A DNA stretch of 64,000 nucleotides from Owenia fusiformis (lineage: Eukaryota > Annelida > Polychaeta > Sabellida > Oweniidae). Position numbers and translations under genes: made by a program. The notes beneath the pieces are model-generated. The model was not told the DNA's origin, made no database searches, and saw only the letters and a program-made list of their open reading frames with translations. Positions 46,691-57,700 of the stretch are shown here, piece by piece. Each line of letters opens with the position of its first letter. Positions within the stretch are counted from its first letter, which is position 1. The stretch covers positions 27,862,425-27,926,424 of the forward strand of contig CAIIXF020000010.1 in the NCBI GenBank assembly GCA_903813345.2, written 5' to 3'.

Positions 46691-48795
46691 AGTGGCAGTA
46701 TATAGTGAATAAATATTGAAAAACAAAACACTGAAATATAATTAAGAAGTATCAAGTATAGTATCATTGATGCTGGGATACCCATACTACTATGCAAACA
46801 TAGACTAGTGGAAATAGATAGCGGGGGATTTTCTTATCAACTCGTGGCCAAATTGGTTTTATGGGTACAAAATGCATCTTGTAAACACTATTTTAATGTA
46901 ATGTCGTAAATAATAGCAAATGATCCATCAGACTTTGATCATCGTCTCACAACCCATTCTTAGAATAGGTCTCAAGAAGGTCATATCGCAGTTTATTGAT
47001 AATAGTAGTATTGATTAGTTCAGTCTTGTGAAAGGTATAGAGACTTTACTCTATTGTGGCCGTTGTTACTTTTTGATTGTTGTAAGTTCTCATTTCTTTC
47101 ACATTTATTAGTAATATTAGTATAACACACATTTAACGTTCAAAGTCATGTGTCTCTTATATTTGTTAAATAAGTCTACATGGAAATCTTCATATTATGA
47201 TAAATGAGACAAATAAAAAACGATCTCATTTATCACAAATATGTCACTTAATGACAACATTAGTCTTTTAAACATTGTAATCGAATACTATGCGGCTGAA
47301 CTGTTTGCAATTGTACAGAAGCGAATGGGTCCTAAAGGAGCGTCATTTGAATCAAATATATCATTCCATTCCATTCCACAATGATTCAAAACTCATTCAA
47401 ACATATGTAAGTTGCAAGTGAGGTTAAGTTTGATTCATCAAGCTACTTCATGTTTGAAGGGACACACTGTTATACAGGTATACGTGCCCGTAGCCAAATT
47501 TTACCATTCTAAACCAACTTCTTTTGTAATGTAAACTGTATGTTATACAAGACACCAGGGGCGATCCTGAAAATCCAAAGTGGCGGCTACTGGCGTAATA
47601 TATGAGAGGGCACACATTTTCGAAGGTTTGGTATTATAGTTCCCGAGAGAACGTTCAACAATGATCCGTTTTGCATTTATTTCACAGAGCACGGTGGCCT
47701 TATCGGTATGGAGTAGGGAAATCAGAATCAATGAAATCATACTTCAACACCTTGCCATTTTATTTGTCGTTAACCATGTAATTAGAGCAACCGGGTATAG
47801 TACGTGATATGTGAACCACCCGATAGATAAGTAGTATCTTAATACCCTGGAGTTTAGAGAGTTAGATTGGACTTATACCAAGGCTGCCCTTCCATAACCA
47901 TTCATAAATAGTGCTTCATTCACTGGGTCTTCCGGTTGAGTTTGGTGAAATGTTTTGTTTTCTCTATCAATTGGTTGTTCGATTTTTTTCGATTATCGTA
48001 TATGTGCATGTACAGTCTATTACACTGCTTCAAAAGCAAGCAGTTAAACCTGAAATATAAGAAATCTAAATAATATTGTGCAATAATATATATAAAAATA
48101 TATTCATATTGCACACGAATGACATCTTGAAAAGGAGTGGGCGTTATTGAATATTTTCTTCTTGGTTACGATAGTGGAGAAAATGAAACGGGTGTAATAA
48201 AATAGGTTTACATTAAGGGCAGAAAAACGATTTGGGAAACATGCTGTCGAAAGGTAAGGCATCGTTTTCCCAATGATGCTATTGCACACGAAAGCTTTAA
48301 TTAAGAGAAACATGTCGCAGACCCCAAAAAAATCAGACATAAAGAATTCACAATGTGGCCGATTTCATAACAGCATTTGAATGAGAATAAACAAATTGTG
48401 GAAACATCAATTCTATTCGATTATACGGACTGGATTCTATAGTGTCTAATGAGAAACTGACATTGATGACAGAGACGGCGTACTAGTTACTAAAGATACG
48501 TGTATAGAAGTCTCAAGAGACGACATTATTGTCGCTTCATTTTGAGATACGTGTTCAGTTCGACATTGACGGTTTTCAATATATGATACTGACCATTGTC
48601 AATTTTATAACGATTTTTATAACGATTATGATGCTAATATGTCAAACCGTTCCATTTTTAAAACTTATTGAACGAATTCTTATTGAACGAACCCTTTAAT
48701 AATTATACTGTTGGCCTCGGCTTGGTTATTAGGGTTTTTAGTTTTTCTTTCGTGGTGACATTTACAAGAGCCAAATCATCCACTGAGTGAGTTGA
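46691..48795. other. unassigned intergenic sequence
   Basis: No gene recognised. A CCATT pentamer repeat occurs at about 47366-47380, and short duplications (TATAACGATT; TATTGAACGAA) occur near 48606-48695. Confidence 0.4.
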
Positions 48796-50319
48796 GGGTT
48801 TGTAGAAAAAACCGGGTACCGGATACTAGGTAGTAAATCTTCCATGCTGGGTTCAAAATTGGTACTCAATACCCGGTCGAAAAAAACGGGTAGCCCAAAA
48901 AACGAAAAATACGAATATATGACATATATCATTAGAGAACGAGTAAGATTTATTTGAATTACAAAAATATATGTAATTTCCTTCAAAATTGAGGTAGAAA
49001 CTTCAAATAAAAAGCATTTTAAGGCTCTTTTCTTCCTCTATCATCATGTTTTCATTGGTTATGGGGGGGGGCACCATCGCACCCCATGCTGGCTACGCCT
49101 GTGACATTGTAAAACGATTTGAAAAACATGACAAATCAATCTTACTCTATTTTCAATAGTTCGTATGTTGGTACGTGAATTGTTTTGATTATGATTTAAT
49201 TATGTAAATAGCTATCGTTACTTTAGCAGAGAGGTGACGTGTAAGATTTTGATTATTAAAGTAATATAGCCCGAATTTAAGGCAATTTTAGCAAAAAATA
49301 TTTGATATCATCTGAAGAACACTGTCTTACCTTGATACTAGGATAAATTCAACCCATATAACTGAAGGATAGCGGAGATTTCTCATATTGAAGTGGGTAC
49401 ATATAATTTGATTTCACATCGTCCACTTCGAATTATGCGCTCAAGTTGATGACGTCACCAAAGTATGTTTGTTGACACATTTTCCTGCATTTCGTTCAGA
49501 GCAATCTTGCATATAAAACTTGGGAGAAAATGTGACCTACTTTTGAAAAGAGTAATTTTCGTGTTCTGTACATAGTATGTACACAATATTTTATTAATTA
49601 TGCGTTCCTGATATAATAGTTATACTTTTGCAAGAAAGAGATTTAGTGATTGTTTTGAAAACCGCCAGAAATAAGTGGAACCTAGAATATGAAAAAATTC
49701 TCCTAACCTCTCAATTGGAATAGCTCACAGGTCATGGCCTCGTTCTGATTATTAGTCACATGACCTTTGGCTAGGGAATCCCCAACAATGTGCAAATGTG
49801 AGTAGACTCATTTCTGTTGATAACGCTGAATTGTGAAGTCAAAACACAACCAAGGTCAGTAAAAACGATGTTTATATGTACCAGTGTGCTTTGGGACTCA
49901 GTTTTTCTTGATCATAAACAGGTTGAACTAACATTTCATCCGTTCTCAATTACTTTAATCATAATTTAAGTTATCCCAATTTTCGACGAAACGTCCACTG
50001 AACTGTAAATTGTTACGTCTTACAATGTCATAGGCGTTGCCAGGAGGGGTGCGACCCCCCATAACCAATGAAAATATGACCATGGTGATAGAGGAAGAAA
50101 AGAGCCTTAAAATGCTTTGTATTTGAAGCTTCTAGCTCAACTTTTAAGGAAGTTACATACATTTTTTTAATTCAAAACAAATCTTAAACGTTTTCTGATG
50201 ATATATGTTATATATTCGTATTTTTTTGGGTACCCGTTTTTTCGACCGGGTACCGGGTACCAAGTTTGAAACCAGCATGGAGGATTTACTACCCGGTACC
50301 CGGTTTTTTCTACAAACCC
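48796..50319. mobile_element. Mutator-like non-autonomous element, 1524 bp, 9-bp target duplication
   Basis: The ends are exact: GGGTTTGTAG at 48796 and its complement CTACAAACCC ending at 50319. Each is flanked by GTGAGTTGA (48787-48795 and 50320-50328). A 9-bp duplication with TIRs of about 300 bp is the hallmark of Mutator-like elements. The TIRs (to about 49117, and from about 50022) contain repeated GGGTACC/CCGGGTACCGG blocks, GAAAAAACGGGTA, AAAAGCATTTTAAGGCTCTT and a G-run (8 G at 49063-49070). The central 900 bp has no transposase frame. Arm differences are moderate. The superfamily call rests on TIR length and duplication size. Confidence 0.85.
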
Positions 50320-50328
50320 GTGAGTTGA

Positions 50329-52139
50329 ACCGAATTAAGTAGACGTGCGTAAGGAGTATGTGTAAAAGAAAAATCAAGAAGTGAATGAATCTGCTATGAG
50401 GTAGTCTAGTGTTACGATATGTAATAGAGGATCCTTTTCACCTTAGAACAGAATAATAAACGATTTAATTTGGAGATTTTAAAACTCAACTTTATTTTCA
50501 CTTCTGGTTTGAGACTATCTAACGATGCCACCTATCGGCTGATCAAGACACTACAGCACAATAACACAATCATGCAACATCTAGCAGTTGGTATCTACGG
50601 GTGTATATTGAACCCCTTTTCTCGGTATTAGATCGAACCACAAGGGGCTTAAAAACATTATATTATTTCTACTTTACCTATCTTAGAAAAGGTTTAAAGA
50701 GTTTAATTCCCAAATGATACTGTAGCTCAATAAAAGAATGGAGCTTCCGACTTCAGTTGGACATAACACAATTTGTAAAGAACGGATATAATTTGACAAT
50801 AACGGATCCTTTTGGGCATTTCATCGACATAACATTTTCAGTTAATCGTGCGCCAAATTGAACTCATCAAGAGTTCTGCGGCGCTAAGAAACCAAGGTTG
50901 CATATGGGAGACGATGATATTCCAGATTTTTAATTGATTATTAAGAAAGACAGTTTTGCCTGTGGACGTCTTGTTAATTTTCCTCTTTCTAAATTGTTAT
51001 CGTTATATCAGCCCTAGCGCCATCTATTAACTGTTCAAAGATAATAAATCGCGTTTGACTTAAGGGACGGTTATGGCACCATGAATCTTCAACATCAATA
51101 AATAGTTTATATTTTCGTGATATATTATCATGATATACTAATAAAGTCACATATTGTAAATTACATTACTTGTACTTGTAGAGAGTATGTGCTAAAAGCA
51201 TTATCGGCCCTTAAATGCTTCAGAATCATGATTTCTCAGCTTGCTCTTGTTGAAGTTTATTCAGAGCATGCACACATTCGGTGATATGGGCAGATTATTC
51301 TCGATTAAATGGCTTTCCAATGACAGTATCCCGTTATGAATGTAAATCATTTAAGATTCTGATGTGAAATCTAGGGTTACATTTCTATTTCTAGCGCCTG
51401 CGTAGTTGCAACTTACAAGTCAAATGTTTCGTATCAACCTCATATCGCCGTGAACAACACAATCCAAGTTGTTGAACAACCCCATTAACCTTGAGATTAA
51501 AACGACTTGTCTGTGAGAGAACACGTTTTCTTAATTAACATTTAAACAATTAACAAAACACATGAGCAAGGATTAACAATAAGTTGATTAATATCTACAA
51601 ACATTTGACAAAAAATACATGAATTGATAATTGATATCTATCGAATATATTCACCGGCAACGAGTTATTCAACCCTGACTGACGAGTTATTATCTTTCTT
51701 AATTATCTCAGGATAATCTACTTGTAAGCCTCATAAAGTCCTATATGATATGTCATGCCTCATTTCAAAGTAAATTTAATTAATAGATTTGAATTGATCA
51801 TTGTGGATAACAGTTAAGAACCAAGGGTTTCGAAAGATCGTCAATTACCTTTGTAATACAAATTGTTCAGTGTATTTTCATTTAGTTGTCATATTACATC
51901 ATTGCAATCCAACAGTTGATCTAATAGTATCACGGTAATTATATGAAAACTAAAAAGGCCAATTTCAAATCAATTTTGTCTACTTTCCATAGTGTCTCAA
52001 TATTTACAATAAGGCCGTTCATCACCCAAAATTCTCTGCTCTGAATTATCAGCCTTTTGAGATAGCATTCACCAACGGAACAACTTCCCTCGTAAACTTA
52101 ACCTTGCTGTGTTTAGCCTTTTACCGTTCGATCCCGTAA
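50329..52139. other. unassigned intergenic sequence
   Basis: Nothing recognised. Confidence 0.4.
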
Positions 52140-52412
52140 TCTCATTCGCTGACATAGACCTTTGATGCAACCTCTTGCATTGATCTTGCGTCAATGTGGA
52201 CCCGACTCTCTATCTAAACATCACAGTTGTTAGAGTAGATGGTCCAGGGTCTTGAAACATAACTATAATCTCTTCATTCTTCTCAATGCCGTCGGTCTTC
52301 GGTGCTCTATCACCATCTCAGCACCTTTCGTGAATTCGGCGTTGGCCTATTCAGTGTCAACGCCTCTGAGTCACTCTGTGACTCTTTACATTTGGGCGTC
52401 TCCAAATGTTGC
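52140..52412. other. G+C-richer block with several short hairpins
   Basis: Four stems lie close together: CATTGATCTTGCGTCAATG (52169), GGTGCTCTATCACC with AGCACC downstream (about 52300-52326), GAGTCACTCTGTGACTC (52369) and ACATTTGGGCGTCTCCAAATGT split as ACATTTGG / CCAAATGT (52388-52409). Base composition differs from the surrounding sequence. No tRNA-like A and B boxes, open frame or terminal repeats were identified, so the origin is unknown. Confidence 0.35.
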
Positions 52413-52885
52413 CCTTTTGTAACCATAATTAAGAAACTGTATTCTGTTCGATATATAATGTTCATTCTAAATGGATACTAGATTGTATATACATGTATAT
52501 TATGGATATTATGCATATTGGATTATTCTTATATTACCAACTCGTAGACACCCTTTTAGAACCAATCAGAAACTTGATAATTTTGCAACTCAAAAGAATT
52601 CGCTATCTCTCTGGGGTTATAAATAAATAAAGTAGAATCAGCCACAAATCCATTGAGAATATCAAGGGGTAGACCTACCAACATTGTACCAACCTAGTGA
52701 CAATGCCGATTGAATGCGGATTTACAATTCTTCTAGAAGCTGTTCACTTTGTGGCTGGTTAACGCAGACTGTATGTAATGTAATGTAATATAGACTTACG
52801 CGTTTGCACAGGACACACAAATCCAGGGAGTTTATTTGTAGCAGGATTTGATATAACGAAAGTGAAAAAAATATTTTAAAAAGTT
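52413..52885. other. unassigned spacer
   Basis: AT-rich, with nothing recognised up to the terminal repeat at 52886. Confidence 0.4.
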
Positions 52886-53127
52886 TACACTCCCCTCTAT
52901 AATTTGGCAACGGAAAGTCTTCTCTTGAATCGATTATATCAGAGACATGTAAATTTATATGTCTCTGATTATATAAACTGTTTGTGTTTAGTGATTTAAA
53001 CAAAATCGAAGTCGTAAATGTCTGAACTATTGTATTTTAAGAACAAAATTAAGATTAAGACATCAACAGACTTTGATATGCTATCCAACAAGAACTCCCG
53101 ATTCCCAACCTTATAGAGGGGAGTGTA
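52886..53127. mobile_element. 242-bp MITE whose right terminus is also the first satellite unit
   Basis: The left terminus TACACTCCCCTCTATAATTT (52886) pairs with AACCTTATAGAGGGGAGTGTA ending at 53127. Reverse-complemented, the latter gives TACACTCCCCTCTATAAGGT. The interior is AT-rich and includes the palindrome ATCAGAGACAT ... ATGTCTCTGAT at about 52938-52970. The right terminus lies inside the first 67-bp satellite monomer. A longer element with similar ends is at 22651-23411. No target-site duplication could be read, because the right flank is satellite. Confidence 0.7.
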
Positions 53128-55982
53128 TCAAATGAGCATTCATGAGACATTTCACATGTTATTCTCGATTCCCAACCGTATAGAGGGGAGTGCATCAAAT
53201 GAGCATTCATAAGACATTTCACATGTTATTCTCGATTCCCAACCTTATAGAGGGGAGTGTATCAAATGAGCATTCATGAGACATTTCACATGTTATTCTC
53301 GATTCCCAACCTTATAGAGGGGAGTGTATCAAATGAGCATTCATGAGACATTTCACATGTTATTCTCGATTCCCAACCTTATAGAGGGGAGTGTATCAAA
53401 TGAGCATTCATAAGACAGTTCACATGTTATTCTCGATTCCCAACCGTATAGAGGGGAGTGTATCAAATGAGCATTCATAAGACATTTCACATGTTATTCT
53501 CGATTCCCAACCTTATAGATGGGAGTGTATCAAATGAGCATTCATAAGACATTTCACATGTTATTCTCGATTCCCAACCTTATAGATGGGAGTGTATCAA
53601 ATGAGCATGCATAAGACATTTCACATGTTATTCTCGATTCCCAACCTTATAGAGGGGAGTGTATCAAATGAGCATTCATGAAACATTTCACATGTTATTC
53701 TCGATTCCCAACCTTATAGAGGGGAGTGTATCAAATGAGCATTCATAAGACATTTCACATGTTATTCTCGATTCCCAACCTTATAGAGGGGAGTGTATCA
53801 AATGAGCATCCATAAGACATTTCACATGTTATTTTCGATTCCCAACCTTATAGAGGGGAGTGTATCAAATGAGCATTCATAAGACATTTCACATGTTATT
53901 CTCGATTCCCAACCTTATAGAGGGGAGTGTATCAAATGAGCATTCATAAGACATTTCACATGTTATTCTCGATTCCAAACCTTATAGAGGGGAGTGTATC
54001 AAATGAGCATTCATGAGACATTTCACATGTTATTCTCGATTCCCAACCTTATAGAGGGGAGTGTATCAAATGAGCATTCATAAGACATTTCACATGTTAT
54101 TCTCGATTCCCAACCTTATAGAGGGGAGTGTATCAAATGAGCATTCATTAGACATTTCACATGTTATTCTCGATTCCCAACCTTATAGAGGGGAGTGTAT
54201 CAAATGAGCATTCATAAGACATTTCACATGTTATTCTCGATTCCCAACCTTATAGGAGGGAGTGTATCAAATGAGCATTCATAAGACATTTCACATGTTA
54301 TTCTCGATTCCCAACCTTATAGAGGGGAGTGTATCAAATGAGCATTCATTAGACATTTCACATGTTATTCTCGATTCCCAACCTTATAGGGGGGAGTGTA
54401 TCAAATGAGCATTCATAAGACATTTCACATGTTATTCTCGATTCCCAACCTTATAGAGGGGAGTGTATCAAATGAGCATTCATAAGACATTTCACATGTT
54501 ATTCTCGATTCCCAACCTTATAGAGGGGAGTGTATCAAATGAGCATTCATAAGACATTTCACATGTTATTCTCGATTCCCAACCTTATAGGGGGGAGTGT
54601 ATCAAATGAGCATTCATAAGACATTTCACATGTTATTCTCGATTCCCAACCTTATAGAGGGGAGTGTATCAAATGAGCATTCATTAGACATTTCACATGT
54701 TATTCTCGATTCCCAACCTTATAGAGGGGAGTGTATCAAATGAGCATTCATAAGACATTTCACATGTTATTCTCGATTCCCAACCGTATAGAGGGGAGTG
54801 TATCAAATGAGCATTCATAAGACATTTCACGTGTTATTCTCGATTCCCAACCTTATAGAGGGGAGTGTATCAAATGAGCATTCATGAGACATTTCACATG
54901 TTATTCTCGATTCCCAACCTTATAGAGGGGAGTGTATCAAATGAGCATTCATAAGACATTTCACATGTTATTCTCGATTCCCAACCTTATAGAGGGGAGT
55001 GTATCAAATGAGCATTCATGAGACATTTCACATGTTATTCTCGATTCCCAACCTTATAGAGGGGAGTGTATCAAATGAGCATTCATAAGACATTTCACAT
55101 GTTATTCTCGATTCCCAACCTTATAGAGGGGAGTGTATCAAATGAGCATTCATAAGACATTTCACATGTTATTCTCGATTCCCAACCTTATAGAGGGGAG
55201 TGTATCAGATGAGCATTCATAAGACATTTCACATGTTATTCTCGATTCCCAACCTTATAGAGGGGAGTGTATCAAATGAGCATTCATAAGACATTTCACA
55301 TGTTATTCTCGATTCCCAACCTTATAGAGGGGAGTGTATCAAATGAACATCCATAAGACATTTCACATGTTATTCTCGATTCCCAACCTTATAGATGGGA
55401 GTGCATCAAATGAGCATGCATAAGACATTTCACATGTTATTCTCGATTCCCAACCTTATAGAGGGGAGTGTATCAAATGAGCATTCATGAGACATTTCAC
55501 ATGTTATTCTCGATTCCCAACCGTATAGAGGGGAGTGTATCAAATGAGCATTCATAAGACATTTCACATGTTATTCTCGATTCCCAACCTTATAGAGGGG
55601 AGTGTATCAAATGAGCATTCATAAGACATTTCACATGTTATTCTCGATTCCCAACCTTATAGATGGGAGTGCATCAAATGAGCATGCATAAGACATTTCA
55701 CATGTTATTCTCGATTCCCAACCTTATAGATGGGAGTGCATCAAATGAGCATGCATAAGACATTTCACATGTTATTCTCGATTCCCAACCTTATAGAGGG
55801 GAGTGTATCAAATGAGCATTCATAAGACATTTCACATGTTATTCTCGATTCCCAACCTTATAGATGGGAGTGCATCAAATGAGCATTCATAAGACATTTC
55901 ACATGTTATTCTCGATTCCCAACCTTATAGAGGGGAGTGTATCAAATGAGCATGCATAAGACATTTCACATGTTATTTTCGA
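53102..55982 (+). repeat. 67-bp satellite array, 43 copies
   Basis: The monomer is TTCCCAACCTTATAGAGGGG + AGTGTATCAAATGAGCATTC + ATAAGACATTTCACATGTTA + TTCTCGA. Copy starts at 53102, 53169, 53236, 54375, 54911 and 55916 all fall on exact multiples of 67, so no net length change occurs in 43 copies. Variation is limited to substitutions (CCGTATAG, AGATGGGAG, CATGCATAAG, CATTAGAC, GGGGGGAG). Several variants are shared by neighbouring copies, as local duplication would produce. The first half of the monomer contains a transposon terminus (TATAGAGGGGAGTGTA). The array ends where TTTTCGATCGAAAA, a perfect 14-bp palindrome, spans its right border (55976-55989). Confidence 0.97.
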
Positions 55983-55989
55983 TCGAAAA

Positions 55990-57305
55990 ATACAATGATT
56001 CCAGAAATTATTCCATAGACCCATAGATGGTAAATATTAAATCGTATATATTTCAAAGTCAATTCTATTTTGCATACAGGTTTATTTCCTGCGCTTATTT
56101 GCGCTAAAATGACGATTAAGTAATATAATATTTCGTGTAGATGCATTTATTAATAAGAATGTTTGAATGGGTAATGTTTGATTATTGGAAAATTATGTTA
56201 AATTTGCATTTAATTAAGTTTCTTTTGAAATTTTTCCTTTGAACGTTGGCAGCATGTAAACTATACACGAATCTTATCTTAAGAACTGGACCTAGAAGTC
56301 ATTTTCTTAGTTAGTATAACTATTTAATAATTATCTATATATCGCAAATTAAAATGGCTCGATATATCGAAGGAAATCATATTAATTATACCAGGTTATG
56401 CCAACTGAACTATATACAAAATTATATACAATGGCATACCAAATTGATGTTAGTTTCACCAGTTTCACCAAATTCATCATGTTCGATTTTACCAAACAAG
56501 TGATGATTAAACAAAGGCCTATTGGTGAATTTATGTACCGATGGAGAGAACTGCTGATGTTTGAGTGGTAAAATATGTTTTACCTTTTCACATGTAAACT
56601 AGTCTCACACTACTTGAAATACTTAGTAGAATTCCACCGTAAAACATATACAAAATTGATCTTTGTTTCACCTTAGTCTCAGGTTTCACCAAAACCATTA
56701 TGTTCGATTTTACCAAATCTATCACGTGGGCCGATTACATCCAATTCAACATACCGGGCATATCATATCATTGTACATCACTTTACTTCTCTCCGTCCTA
56801 CCTGTATATGTCACATTTGTCCCGCACCTTGAATAGAATGTCATCTAGGCATAATACAGGTATATTATGATTCCTTCAAATAGATAGGGGCAAGGATTCT
56901 GTTGCATTTGCCATTTATTTTCCAATATGTTGATGCATAAGTTGCACCAGGTGACGCCAAGTATAGTTATAATATTGATAATAATTCGAGCTAGAAGCAA
57001 AAAAAAGTATTTGAATTTGGGAGGGCATCAGCGAGATTTGTATTGTATCTACCGTGAACTCATAAACAGCTTATAGGTCTAATGACTACACAAATAAATA
57101 ATATATGAATATAATTAGTACAATGAATTAATCTTCATGGTAATCATAAAGCTTTTAATAAGCTATTAGAGGAGGATACTATTGTAGCAAATTATGGTTA
57201 CATGTCAACTGATAACGAATTTACTGAATTCATAAAACACGAACTTGCATATTCATTTTCATTTGGGTTGTGCGTCAATTTAACCTAAAAATGAGCAATT
57301 ATGAC
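55990..57305. other. unassigned AT-rich sequence
   Basis: Repeated short TTTCACC / TTTTACC phrases (for example GTTCGATTTTACCAAA at about 56480 and 56703) suggest a diverged direct duplication of 56450-56580 near 56640-56720. No gene recognised. Confidence 0.4.
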
Positions 57306-57590
57306 AACACTGTATTATTATATGGAAAATTATATTCATATTTTGCACGCAAATCGTTTGTTTATTTCAGATAAATTAGTTTTATGTGCAATAAACCCGT
57401 GGCCTCTTGTAATTTGGGAAGTTTCAGCCATGTTAATTTTTTTGGGAAATTACATGTCTGGGAAGCATAAAAATCCAAAAAAAGTCCACATATTTTATGA
57501 GCCAGATCACTAACAATCCAAAATATATGTAAACGTTTTGCATGTAAAATATGATAATATCTTTTCATATAACATTGCACTATGATTTTG
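57306..57590. mobile_element. degenerate inverted-repeat element
   Basis: The left arm TATATGGAAAATTATATTCA, then TATTTTGCACGCAAATCGTT, is matched in reverse complement by the right arm: TATATGAAAAGATATTATCA, then TATTTTACATGCAAAACGTT (57534-57585). This explains why the two overlapping open frames share HILHA(N/K)RL. The interior is unique and non-coding. No target-site duplication was seen. Confidence 0.6.
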
Positions 57591-57605
57591 AAATAGACTA
57601 TTATT

Positions 57606-57700
57606 ACAGGGTGTTCAGTAAATAAGGTGACTGGGTCCGGTATTTCGTTAGTATTGGTCCAAACATCATGAAATATATATAATGGAATTATACTGACTAA
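57606..57700 (+). mobile_element. solo mariner-type terminus
   Basis: TTACAGGGTGTTCAGTAAAT opens with the CAGGGTG end seen elsewhere in the window and is preceded by TA. The opposite end was not found. Confidence 0.35.

Noticed and set aside
53102-55982. CRISPR-like array
   Set aside because: The units are contiguous, with no unique spacers, and the context is an animal genome. It is a satellite.
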